Source: Antedon mediterranea (lineage: Eukaryota > Echinodermata > Crinoidea > Comatulida > Antedonidae). Taken from it: a stretch of DNA of 64,000 nt. The stretch is from contig NC_092674.1 in NCBI RefSeq assembly GCF_964355755.1, positions 29,934,001-29,998,000 of the forward strand, read 5' to 3'. The translations under genes were made by a program, and so were the position numbers. Under the pieces are notes generated by a model that was given only the letters and a program-made list of their open reading frames with translations, was not told the origin of the DNA and did not search any database. Shown piece by piece: positions 54,565 to 64,000 of the stretch. The stretch's first letter is position 1. Every line of letters begins with the position of its first letter.

Positions 54565-57500
54565 TCAATTCATTTCCAGTCCGTTGTTATCTACTCCAAT
54601 TCTCTGTTTGCTGATTGATCTCAGTTTGCTTGTTCTCCTTGAACCGTTTTGTTGGAATATAGATTGTACTTTCAGTACGAAAAACTGACCAAGCTCAGCA
54701 AATGTTATGACACTAGCACCAATGAAAAGACCTAACTGGCCACCGATATCACCTACAGAATAGAAAAAACAAGCCCTATTAATTGCTTTATTTTCGTCTT
54801 TATCATGATTACAAATAAAATTTAAAAAAAAAAATGCTTTGTCCACTAGCGTTGTTAATTTGAGTTTAATAACCAGAGTTCTGGATATCCCTACCCTTTT
54901 ATTTCTCTTTCAGTATACACACCGTATAGTTGTCTCGATTTTTTTCAATTTCTTTGTAGACTTTTACGTCAAACAAAATATGTATTCTATGTATAACTTT
55001 GGGCATTAAAACAATTAAAATCAGCGATACTTACTAAGAAGGGCTGAGAATGTCATGGCTGCATTCTGTTTATACTCCTGAAAGTTAAGTTCTTCGTAGT
55101 ACACGTCCAGTAAGATAAAGTTTTCCCTGTTAAGATGAAAACATTTAAATCTAACCAGTAAACTAATAATTCAACTAAAATATTTTAATTTAACAGAGTT
55201 ATTATATTAGTATAGCCGCACATCAAAAAGCACTTTTATTGTTTGTACTTTTTAACGTTTCTTAAGCTTGGTTCCCATTAGGACGCAACGCAAGCGTGTT
55301 GACCAATGATAAAAGCGGCAGTTTGAATAATCCATCGCTTGTGATTGGTCAGCTCACTTACATTGCGTTTCGTTCTTCTCTAGTGTGAACCAAGCATAAG
55401 CCAATCAATAACAAATTATGGAGTTATTAGAAATTATTTCTTGAACGCTCTGATATAGACTTAAACGCGTTTGCGTCGAACGTTTGACGCTTTATATCAT
55501 CATTGAGTTTTTCCACTCACTTGATATATTCTGATTCGGAGCCATAGAGTGTTTTCAGGTCAGCTTCGACGTTTTTATTCGGTATTGATGCGTAGTTTAC
55601 CGATGTGTCAAATGTTGTGTATTTGCAGGGTACTGGACAGTCGCATTCTGGTAATTTGCCACTCTTTAACCTCTCTGGAAATCAAAATGAAATAGTGATT
55701 GAGCATAACCTGATAAATTATTGTTATAAACTACAAACAAATTAGCACAACCAGAAATTTACACGCACCCTGAAACACTACTATTTGTCATTTCTACAGT
55801 TGTAAAGGAAGTCTGTTATTAGGTAAATCAACTGTCTGGCTTTGTTGATGATGGCGAAAAATGTAGCGCAATGAAGTGCCACCGACTGGACACATAGTAA
55901 ACGTAAGTAAAACGCACTTAACTTGAAGAATTTTGTGACCTCACGATGTGCCGCTTGATAACATTTAGTCTGCGCACGCTCATAAACGTGAGCATGCGTA
56001 ATCACATAGCGCGTCGTGACGACAACGAAATGTCGCTTTTGTCAGAATGGAGAGAGATTAGTAAATTATAAGTTGCCTATTTCTTCATTACAGATTCTAT
56101 GTGGTACAAGCTACCGCTTGTCTGTGTAAATTGTCCTTTAGACTACAGAACATGGCCCATTGGCGCTTACCTAGTACATCTTTTGCGCATGAGTTCGTTT
56201 GTTTCGGCGTACACTCTGTTGCGTTACCAGGATATCTAAAAACCAATAATGACAATAATTCGTCTTATAATGTTTAATATTCTACAGAATTATAGACAAA
56301 ATGCATACAGTGTATATATGCATTCTTATTAATTAAATAAGGATACTTAAGATAATATTCTAGGACGCCCTCTATATCGTCACACAAACATGTTTCCATA
56401 GTCGCTCTCGTTAAACTAGTGGAATAAAGATCTGTTCAGGCCAACGGCTTTGTGTAAGAGGATTTATCACGATCAAGTGCGCAAGTACCGACTGGCCAGC
56501 TTATACGCATGCGTAGAGAAGGATTTAGAAGAAGAAAACATGAATACGCATATACGTATCAACTTGACGCTTTCAATTCGCGCGAACAAATTCGCCTAGG
56601 CGAAATCGGCGCGCCTACGGTTGTTTTTCCATCCGTTGAATCATAGATTAGTGTGAATGTGTATTCACTTACCTGATTGGACGGCATTGACATTCGGTAA
56701 ATATCCTGTCCAGACGACATTCAATATAACAACCAGACAGTGTATACTGGTCATAGTACGTTAGTTTGCGTGAAGGCTGGCATTTTCCATGAGGAGGATC
56801 TAAGTTTGTAACCTTCAAATAAAAACAAAATAAGCTACTTTTTAAGCTGTACGTACGGGGGTGTTGGTGGGGAGAGGGAGGCGGATGGATATATGGAGGG
56901 GCAGGGCGATGGAGATATGGTGGGGGATTGGTTTAGGGTGCGTATATTTCTTCACTTACCTGGATACGTTTAGTAGACGTAAAGGCGTGGTAGCCTGGAG
57001 GAATTGAGATGCCTTTTGATTCTATAAGAGGCGGCTCGTTCTGATCGTGTACCAGTACCTTCAATCCTGCCTCGATGTTCCCGTCCTTAGTCTCTGTATA
57101 TTCATCCTTTAATAAAACAACAATAACATTAAATATACGGAAAATGTTTTTTGTGGGACCTCATAGAAATTATTATTACATACACAACATAGTATCATAC
57201 ATATGTGTTTTGATTGTTGTTATATATGCCAAAATTGTTTTCTTTTAGGAATACCGTGACAAATCGCCTATTCATTAAGTTGAATTGATTGGATTGATTG
57301 ATTAAATGATTGATTAAATGATTGATTAAATGATTAATTAAATGATTGATTGATTAAATGATTGATTAAATGATTGATTAAATGATTAATTAAATGATTG
57401 ATTAAATGATTGATTTATTGATTGATTGGCATAGTTAAAATATAAGGTGCTCTATATTCAAATACTATACGTTCAAATTCACTGTTAAAATAATACGTCC

Positions 57501-60500
57501 AGTAAGATTGAATTACGAAATATTATTGGCTACAGAGTAAAACTAATTAAGTTTCATTGTATCGAAATCAATAATCAATAAATCTAGATTTAATGTCATT
57601 ATAATACTGCCGTACCCTTAATTAAGTTTTATTGGTTAATCCAGCGAGTCTAATATGTCATTAGCCTCCGATATAAATATTGATTTCGCAGTTACATTCA
57701 GGTACATTAACGAATCCATTATTCAACGGTTTGACTATCAAACCGAATCAATATGATATAATTTAAAATAACTTATTGACTCAAATACACCCATTTCGCA
57801 TAACAGATCGTGAAAGCTCTTAAACACAGGTAAACATGAGACATTTCCCTAAGTAGATCACCTTTGTCTAACAACAATGACAATGTTAAGGACCCCGTTG
57901 TATAGAATGCGTCACAGACGGACGCCAAGGCAATACGTTGAAAGCCTATTAACTATCTATGCGCATAAATCAAGTTTTGAATCGTATAGTAGATATGCGC
58001 GTCGTTAAACGAAATCGCACCATTTTAGTTTGCACACTTTCATCATTCATTTTTTTGCTCTTTTTTGTTGTTGATTGTTCAGCGCTTAGAGGCGCCCTGC
58101 ATTTTACGCTATCAAATTGAACATTATCATTAGTAATTATTGATATTCAATACGTCGTAATCAAAATCATAACTATGTTCTTACCTGGAGTATGTTTATC
58201 ATTATTTGTAAGCCATTTCCAGCTCCTGGTTGTTTTACCTTTAATATTGCGTTATCGCTTTCACCAGAATTAAATGTGTAACAATTCCCATACGATGTGA
58301 AAATGTGAGTGAAATTCTGGAAGAATAATATAAAGTGAGATAAAATACACTGACACTTTTGCTGCTTATGGCGCCCCATAGCCACTTGCTTGAAAGTCTG
58401 CATTTCTGTTTTTTGGTTAAACAATTCAGAAATTAACTCTAGTAAATAGATGCATACATTGACCGACGCTGTTGTGGATTTATTCTAGTAAAAATCTGTA
58501 TTGCTCAAATGTAAGTAGGGGAGAGGAAAAGGGAGTACTTTTAGCAACATCTCAAAATTTCCTCGTCACCGAGTCATCTTATTAGCAAACCTCTCAAGAT
58601 TTGAGGAGGGAGAATACTTGACTGACATTTCAATGTCAGTCGAATAGCCGTCATCATGTAAAGTGTCTTATATTAAACAATCCAAGTGAAGGACTTTCAC
58701 AATCAAATATTTTAATAACAAAAGAATGGTTGTCGTCACAGTCTTTATCATTAAACATTAATACAAAGATCTTCTGCACGTTTTTCTTAAATACAGTTTG
58801 TGTGCTGGTATGTTAGCTTTTTGTCATACCCGTCAGGTATGTTCCCGACATCATCATTTCTCGTGGTGCCACTCCCCTATGCCTAGTTTATATGCCTAGT
58901 TTATATGCCTATTTCAATGATACGTTGTTTTTCTGACAATAATATGCCGAATGTATCTATATGACAGGTCTTTAGGCGTCTCAGGTCCACGGTTATGGAA
59001 CGATCTTCCAGTGTCAATTCGGTCTGAAGCTAGCTTTGATAGCATTCAGCGAAAAGTAAAACGTTTCTTTTATGGAACATAATTTCGATGTACAGCGTGT
59101 TTGATAATGATTTCATTCTAAGAGCGCTATATATATTGAGTAATGTAATGTAAAAGTAATGAATGTATCTATATGATTATTATTCTATATTCTAATTTAA
59201 CTTATCAAAGATTATTATATTATCATCTAAATGAAATATACATACAAACTGTGGTTTGCTTATTATTAGGACATTTGAAATTCGTCACTTAATAAATACA
59301 CGAATTGTGTAAGGTATAGGCTATAATGCAAGAATGATGGAGTTGATTGAATCGTAACAACTACACCCACATTTCTTTCTTCTTGTTTAAGACCAGTTTA
59401 AGTAATTAAAGTACAATTTATTTTGTTTTCTGGTTGGATTTACTCGTTAGCTATAATTTGAGAGCAAGTAATTGGTACTGTACTTATTTTGATTAGAGTG
59501 AGTAAGTAAGTAACATGGTTAGCAGATCCTGAATAAAAGAATCTCTGACAAATTTATTATGATTGAGCTGTAAGAAAATACCAGCTGGTTTGTTTATTAT
59601 TTTTCCCACAATATAATACCCATGTGTAATTAATTATGAATTTGTAACACAAACATGTCACAGGAATTGTTTTATACTTGTAAATTTCAGACAATCGTTA
59701 TCTTATATTATGAATATGATATAGTAAGTTTGCTAGATATATACAAACCCATAGACAGGATTGTTACAGGCGGCTATCTACCAACTAACTAACTATATAG
59801 CCTAGTATAGATGAGAATAGAATGCTCGGCTATAGCTTGGTAGGATTACCCAAAACATTTTCATGAGTTGACCTATTCACCAGCACTTTAGTTTGAAAAG
59901 GGCACTTTAGGAAAAAGGGTTTCTTTCGAGCTCTACGAACCCCCTGGCAACAGTCCATGAGTAATGCAATGGAACTCTACAGACCTGTATTTTATCTGGT
60001 GAACGTTGGGAAAGACAAAAACAATGACGTAAACAAGTCGAGCGTAGCTACTTACTGTAGCAGAGCATGTCTGGTCCAGCCATTGACAGGACTCCACCGT
60101 TTCATCGTCCAGTTGAAAGCCCACCCTCCTCGTGAATTCCGATGTGTTGAACGGTTCGCTTCCGAAGATATCAGAATAGTTCTCAAGTTCTGATTCCGAG
60201 TAATAATCGTAATCTTCCGCTTCCCATAAATATTCGATGATCTTTCGTTCGTCTTCTGTCAGAGATGAATTGCGGTACCTGTAATGAAAACAGTTTTTTA
60301 CATATTGATTCTACAGTTATTGCAGTATATGTACTTTACCAACTTTTAGCATAGGCATAGCTGACGGTCTATATCCAAATGTGATATGCCCATATATGGA
60401 CATGATGTCTTATCACTACCCTATTTGGGAATATGATATTCCCAAATAGGGTAGTGATAAGACATCATATAGATATTATCACTACAGTATTTTGGGCACA

Positions 60501-60824
60501 TCACACTTTTTGTCAAACTAGTTTAAGGTCTAATTAAAGTACGTTACGTTAAATAATATACCTGTTAAAATTACATATCGTGACTGCTGGGAAGTCCATT
60601 TCAGTTAGGAAGGATAACTTGATCTCTGTGTTTACATTGAATTGAATATATTCATCAATGCGTAGTACAATCTGCCAGGTGCATACGCCAAGCCCGCCTA
60701 GGAACACCATCAACCATAGCACCTTAACGATAAATGCTTTACTTGTTGCAATGTACTGTACCCCATGTAGGGTGGTTGTGGTAGCAAACTCTTCCTCAAC
60801 TGTAGTCTGCTCCTTTCCCGCCAT
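54565..60824 (-). CDS. ASIC/DEG-ENaC family sodium channel (9 exons)
   Basis: A trimeric plasma-membrane cation channel subunit. Exons: 60824-60562, 60278-60056, 58316-58185, 57106-56960, 56812-56673, 56235-56171, 55674-55521, 55126-55035 and 54752-54565. All nine join in phase (1404 nt, 467 aa). The cytoplasmic N-terminus carries the conserved gating His-Gly at 20-21 (TTLHGVQYIA). TM1 is about 33-54 and is followed by FPAVTICNFNR. The large ectodomain has family cysteines (SCQWLDQTCSAT, YGNCYTFNSG, AGLKVLVHDQNEPP, GCYIECR, CQCRP, CDCPVPC). Pre-TM2/TM2 has DIGGQLGLFIGASVITFAEL with the GAS selectivity filter at 417-419. It is somewhat shorter than vertebrate ASICs (~510-530). The subfamily (ASIC versus other deuterostome DEG/ENaC, including peptide-gated) cannot be settled by eye. 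A TTTTTCTTCGTGCAG acceptor just before the ATG permits a further 5' exon. Confidence 0.94.
55264..55398. mobile_element. MITE family B, copy 4 (in ASIC-like intron)
   Basis: The ends are AAGCTTGGTTCCCATTAGG and CTAGTGTGAACCAAGC. The interior GTGTTGACCAATGATAAAAG and CGCTTGTGATTGGTCAGCTC are opposed. It is the clearest copy of the family. Confidence 0.85.
57288..57425. repeat. 12-bp tandem array (ATTGATTAAATG)n
   Basis: About 11 units of ATTGATTAAATG with an ATTAATTAAATG variant, in intron 3 of the channel gene. Confidence 0.9.
58966..59160 (+). pseudogene. LINE (L2/CR1-type) ORF2 C-terminus and 3' end, remnant
   Basis: A frame from 58966 to the stop at 59080-59082 reads RSLGVSGPRLWNDLPVSIRS and continues EASFDSIQRKVKRFFYGT. 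It matches the GPRLWNSLP...F+..LK..LF end found in L2/CR1-clade reverse-transcriptase proteins (family knowledge). The 3' end has AAGAGCGCTATATATATTGA, as L2-like tails often do. The rest of the element is absent. It lies in intron 2 of the ASIC-like gene, in the opposite direction to it. Confidence 0.75.
60365..60525. mobile_element. MITE family A, copy 6, with internal inverted duplication
   Basis: Internal family-A motifs (GTGATATGCCCATATATGGA, GGGCACATCACACTTTTTGT, CAAACTAGTTT) are present, but both terminal repeats are degraded. Its centre is a perfect inverted repeat at 60402-60468 (31-bp arms, 5-nt spacer). The element fills most of the 283-bp first intron of the ASIC-like gene. Confidence 0.75.
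60402..60468. repeat. Perfect 31-bp-arm palindrome in ASIC-like intron 1
   Basis: The arm from ATGATGTCTTATCACTACCC (60402-60432) is repeated exactly in reverse complement at 60438-60468, separated by ATGAT. Confidence 0.9.
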
Positions 60825-61484
60825 TTCAATACAACTCGTGGGCTGCACGAAGAAAAATCAACTCTCTAGTCTCAACAAACTTTTCTGCAAGTTTGGGATG
60901 TTTCGCATTAAAATGTGTACAATAGGCACATGCCTGTCAGTACCTTAGTTTACACATTCCCTTCTGTTATTGATATCTACTAATGTCCTTCTTAAATATT
61001 TTATTTCAAACTCCAATTAATAATCCGTCGGTAAACATCATTACTGCACTTCTTGAGTATCGATACACCACCACCACCTCACTTAATAATATTTAACAAC
61101 TGAGACACAGTCAACAAAACTGAATCGCAAGAATCGATTGAACTCATGACGTCTCTTGATGCGGTTTCTAATAATGTCTGAAAGGGTAACGAATTTGTAT
61201 GTGTGCAATAAGAATACTGAATGTCACCCTGAACGTATCTTGGCAATAGCCAAACAATACAATAGAGTTTGTAATTGTGTGTTTCAAGCTTCATTGATTT
61301 TCTTCATAAAAGGATGTTTTGAAATCTAAAATAATGAGGCTATAGTAGATTTGTCTTCCCTTGGGGGCTAGTCTTTAGTTCAAGCAGAGTGAAGCGTAAT
61401 TAATCTCACTTTATGTGTTTCTTGATAATTTGCTTGTGTTAATCAGTGTCAATTGATACTATATCGTATTCAATATCAATCAGC

Positions 61485-61645
61485 GTTGGTTCTCACTTTG
61501 GACGCAACGTATTTGGATCATCCGAACTGGCGCTTGTGATTGGTCAACTCAATTGCGTAGTGCTACGTTTTAGGACGCGATGGGTCATCCAAACTTTCGC
61601 GTGTGATTGGTCAACTCAACATTGCGTTGTGCCTACGTCATTTTA
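61485..61645. mobile_element. MITE family B, copy 5 (interior duplicated)
   Basis: It begins GTTGGTTCTCACTTTGGACG. The block TTGTGATTGGTCAACTCAA-ATTGCGT occurs twice in the same orientation (near 61534 and 61604), unlike the single opposed arms of other copies. Confidence 0.65.
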
Positions 61646-61649
61646 GAAC

Positions 61650-62995
61650 ATTCATAACATATTCATATCATAACATGTTCATTTATAACATATCCATTTT
61701 ATAACATATTCATATCATAACATATCCATTTTATAACATATTCATTTTATAACATATCCATTTTATAACATATCCATTTTATAACATATTCATTTTATAA
61801 CATATTTATTTTATAACATATTCATTTTATAACATATCCATTTTATAACATATCCATTTTATAACATATCCATTTTATAACATATCCATTTTATAACATA
61901 TCCATTTCATAACATTAACATATTCATATCATAACATGTTCATTTATAACATATCCATTTTATAACATATCCATTTTATAACATATCCATTTTATAACAT
62001 ATCCATTTTATAACATATCCATTTTATAACATATTCATTTTATAACATATCCATTTTATAACATATCCATTTTATAACATATTCATTTTATAACATATCC
62101 ATTTGATAACATATCCATTTGATAACATATCCATTTTATAACATATCCATTTTATAACATATTCATTTTATAACATATCCATTTTATAACATATCCATTT
62201 TATAACATATCCATTTTATAACATATCCATTTTATAACATATTCATTTCATAACATATTCATATCATAACATGTTCATTTTTAACATATCCATTTTATAA
62301 CATATCCATTTTATAACATATCCATTTTATAACATATCCATTTTATAACATATTCATTTTATAACATATCCATTTTATAACATATCCATTTTATAACATA
62401 TTCATTTTATAACATATCCATTTTATAACATATCCATTTTATAACATATCCATTTTATAACATATTCATTTTATAACATATCCATTTTATAACATATCCA
62501 TTTTATAACATATCCATTTTATAACATATCCATTTTATAACATATCCATTTTATAACATATTCATTTTATAACATATCCATTTTATAACATATCCATTTG
62601 ATAACATATCCATTTTATAACATATTCATTTTATAACATATCCATTTTATAACATATCCATTTTATAACATATCCATTTTATAACATATCCATTTTATAA
62701 CATATTCATTTTATAACATATCCATTTTATAACATATCCATTTTATAACATATCCATTTTATAACATATCCATTTTATAACATATCCATTTTATAACATA
62801 TTCATTTTATAACATATCCATTTTATAACATATCCATTTTATAACATATCCATTTTATAACATATCCATTTTATAACATATCCATTTTATAACATATCCA
62901 TTTTATAACATATTCATTTTATAACATATCCATTTTATAACATATCCATTTTATAACATATTCATTTTATAACATATTCATATCATAACATTATT
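61650..62995. repeat. 1.35-kb array of ATAACATATCCATTTT (16 bp), ~84 copies
   Basis: Near-identical 16-bp units occur with ATTC/ATCC variants. A boundary motif, CATATTCATATCATAACATG, interrupts the array near 61655, 61918 and 62250. A truncated form at 62970 closes it. This marks longer higher-order blocks. Confidence 0.95.
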
Positions 62996-63029
62996 CTTAT
63001 TAAGATCATACATATTTGATTAGAGAAAT

Positions 63030-63390
63030 TATATTACGTCTACATGATATTGAAAGGCAAAATCTTATCGAGGAAATTAAACTTTCTCCAAGGTTGAAAC
63101 AAAGAAATGAAGACAGATCATGAATGTAAATGAGTTAAAATTAGGAATTTTAGATCTTGAAAATAAAAATGGAAGATGGTCAGGAATTAAAAGGGAAAAA
63201 AAAACGAATCATAAAGTCTGTAAAGTTTGTAAATCTAACGAGGTTGCAAATGAATACCACTGTTTTAGTATGTCCATACAAAGGAATAAGTTTTTTTCAA
63301 AACCTTATTATTTTAATCAACCAACAAATGAAAGGTTTATTTTATTAATGAAAAACAAAAAGTAATCAATAACCTTGCATCGTGTGCGCG
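63030..63390 (+). pseudogene. Non-LTR reverse-transcriptase C-terminal fragment, frameshifted
   Basis: Pieces in different frames read RLHDIERQNLIEEIKLSPRL (about 63036), then KVCKVCKSNEVANEYHCF (63210-63263), VCPYKGI in the next frame (about 63270) and KVINNLA (about 63359). Together they follow the order of the C-terminal part of many invertebrate LINE proteins (CKFC...EDEFHFL..CP.Y...). At least two frameshifts and stops disable it. Family knowledge is from memory. Confidence 0.6.
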
Positions 63391-63404
63391 CGTGCACACG
63401 ATGC
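63377..63404. repeat. GC-rich hairpin with alternating purine-pyrimidine core
   Basis: The arms are GCATCGTGTGC and GCACACGATGC around a 6-nt GCGCGT spacer. Bases 63381-63400 alternate pyrimidine-purine without a break, a Z-DNA-prone pattern. Confidence 0.8.
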
Positions 63405-64000
63405 GTTAACACATGATTATTGTCTCTGCTCCATTTGGTATAATAATGAGCTAGTTACATTCTCCCAATCCTAGCTGAATTCATACCGTCGTATGTATAC
63501 CCTGCAGTTTTGCGGACTGAACCTAGTCGCCTGTGAACGTATCTTTAAAGATATATTTTCCCCCAAAAACATGAAAAATGTAGATTAATTAAATCAGACT
63601 TTGAATAGGTTATTTTGTAGTTTTAATAAAGTAAATCACTTCCGTAGAAAAAAAACGGGGAAAAATAATGTTTTCACTTATAAAATAACATGATAAATGG
63701 TTAAGTTCAACCAAAAATCCATTGGCTGGCCATTTTTTGCTTTGAATTACAGTTTTTCAGGTAAATAATTTTTGTTTCGATCCAATTTTTGGTTGAAGTC
63801 AATAACTATTATGTGACATTAAAATGGCATATTCAACAACAAAAATTGTAAAAAATTATTTTTCAGTTGGACAATACATCTTTAAGTTGTTGTTTACACA
63901 ATGGGGACCTATTTCAATAATTGCAACAGTTCCAGACTGTCAATCGATAATGTTGAAAGTCAGGGTATTATTAAAAAACGTTGTGAAGAATCGATATCTA
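63405..64000. other. Terminal AT-rich segment, nothing recognised
   Basis: No coding frame, repeat array or known element is visible. Confidence 0.6.

Larger units (their letters stand above)
60825..63019. other. Upstream of ASIC-like gene; repeat-rich
   Basis: It holds possible 5' sequence of the channel gene, MITE B copy 5 (61485-61645) and the 16-bp array to 62995. No other coding sequence is seen. Confidence 0.5.

Noticed and set aside
47858-64000. Gsx homeobox gene
   Set aside because: Searched by eye for a homeodomain (WFQNRR context) on both strands; none found besides Cdx and Xlox.

Overview
The window looks like invertebrate deuterostome nuclear DNA, most likely from an echinoderm of undetermined class. 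It is AT-rich, its genes are split by phase-consistent GT/AG introns, and short TAGGCCTA-type motifs, DNA-transposon miniatures and tandem arrays are common. Nothing in it is prokaryotic. The class call is an inference from base composition and gene content; no species marker is present.

Five genes can be reconstructed exon by exon with intact reading frames. From left to right they are: PAM16 (TIM23 import-motor subunit, + strand, coding about 0.3/3.6-5.5 kb); a GLIS2-type five-zinc-finger factor (- strand, 14.7-7.7 kb); TFAP4/AP-4 (bHLH-leucine zipper, + strand, 17.0-27.5 kb); the ParaHox gene Cdx/caudal (+ strand, 33.8-37.8 kb); the ParaHox gene Xlox/Pdx (- strand, 47.9-42.5 kb); that is followed by an ASIC/DEG-ENaC-like sodium channel (- strand, 60.8-54.6 kb), making six genes with PAM16 counted as partial because its start codon is uncertain.

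Two syntenies stand out. PAM16-GLIS2-TFAP4 has the same order and relative orientation as the human 16p13.3 genes (convergent PAM16/GLIS2, head-to-head GLIS2/TFAP4). Immediately to its right is a ParaHox pair: Cdx and Xlox converge tail-to-tail with 4.6 kb between stop codons, as in chordate clusters. Gsx is not in the window; the position next to Xlox where it might be expected holds the ASIC-like gene.

The rest is introns and intergenic DNA. It contains several families of short inverted-repeat elements (a family with ends GCTCTGTCTACACTATC in six copies, a family with ends AAGCTTGGTTC in five copies, a piggyBac-type TTAA element and three other terminal-inverted-repeat elements), tRNA-derived SINE pieces, two degraded LINE C-termini, and large tandem arrays at 0.7-1.0, 4.2-4.3, 12.2-13.6, 14.0-14.5, 36.7-37.1, 39.9-40.1, 45.7-46.4, 57.3-57.4 and 61.7-63.0 kb. 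No rRNA, functional tRNA or CRISPR array was seen.

Regulatory clues are limited: a TATA box about 530 bp before the Cdx start codon, a weaker one before Xlox, and a cluster of CAGCTG (the AP-4 recognition core) just upstream of TFAP4 that suggests autoregulation.
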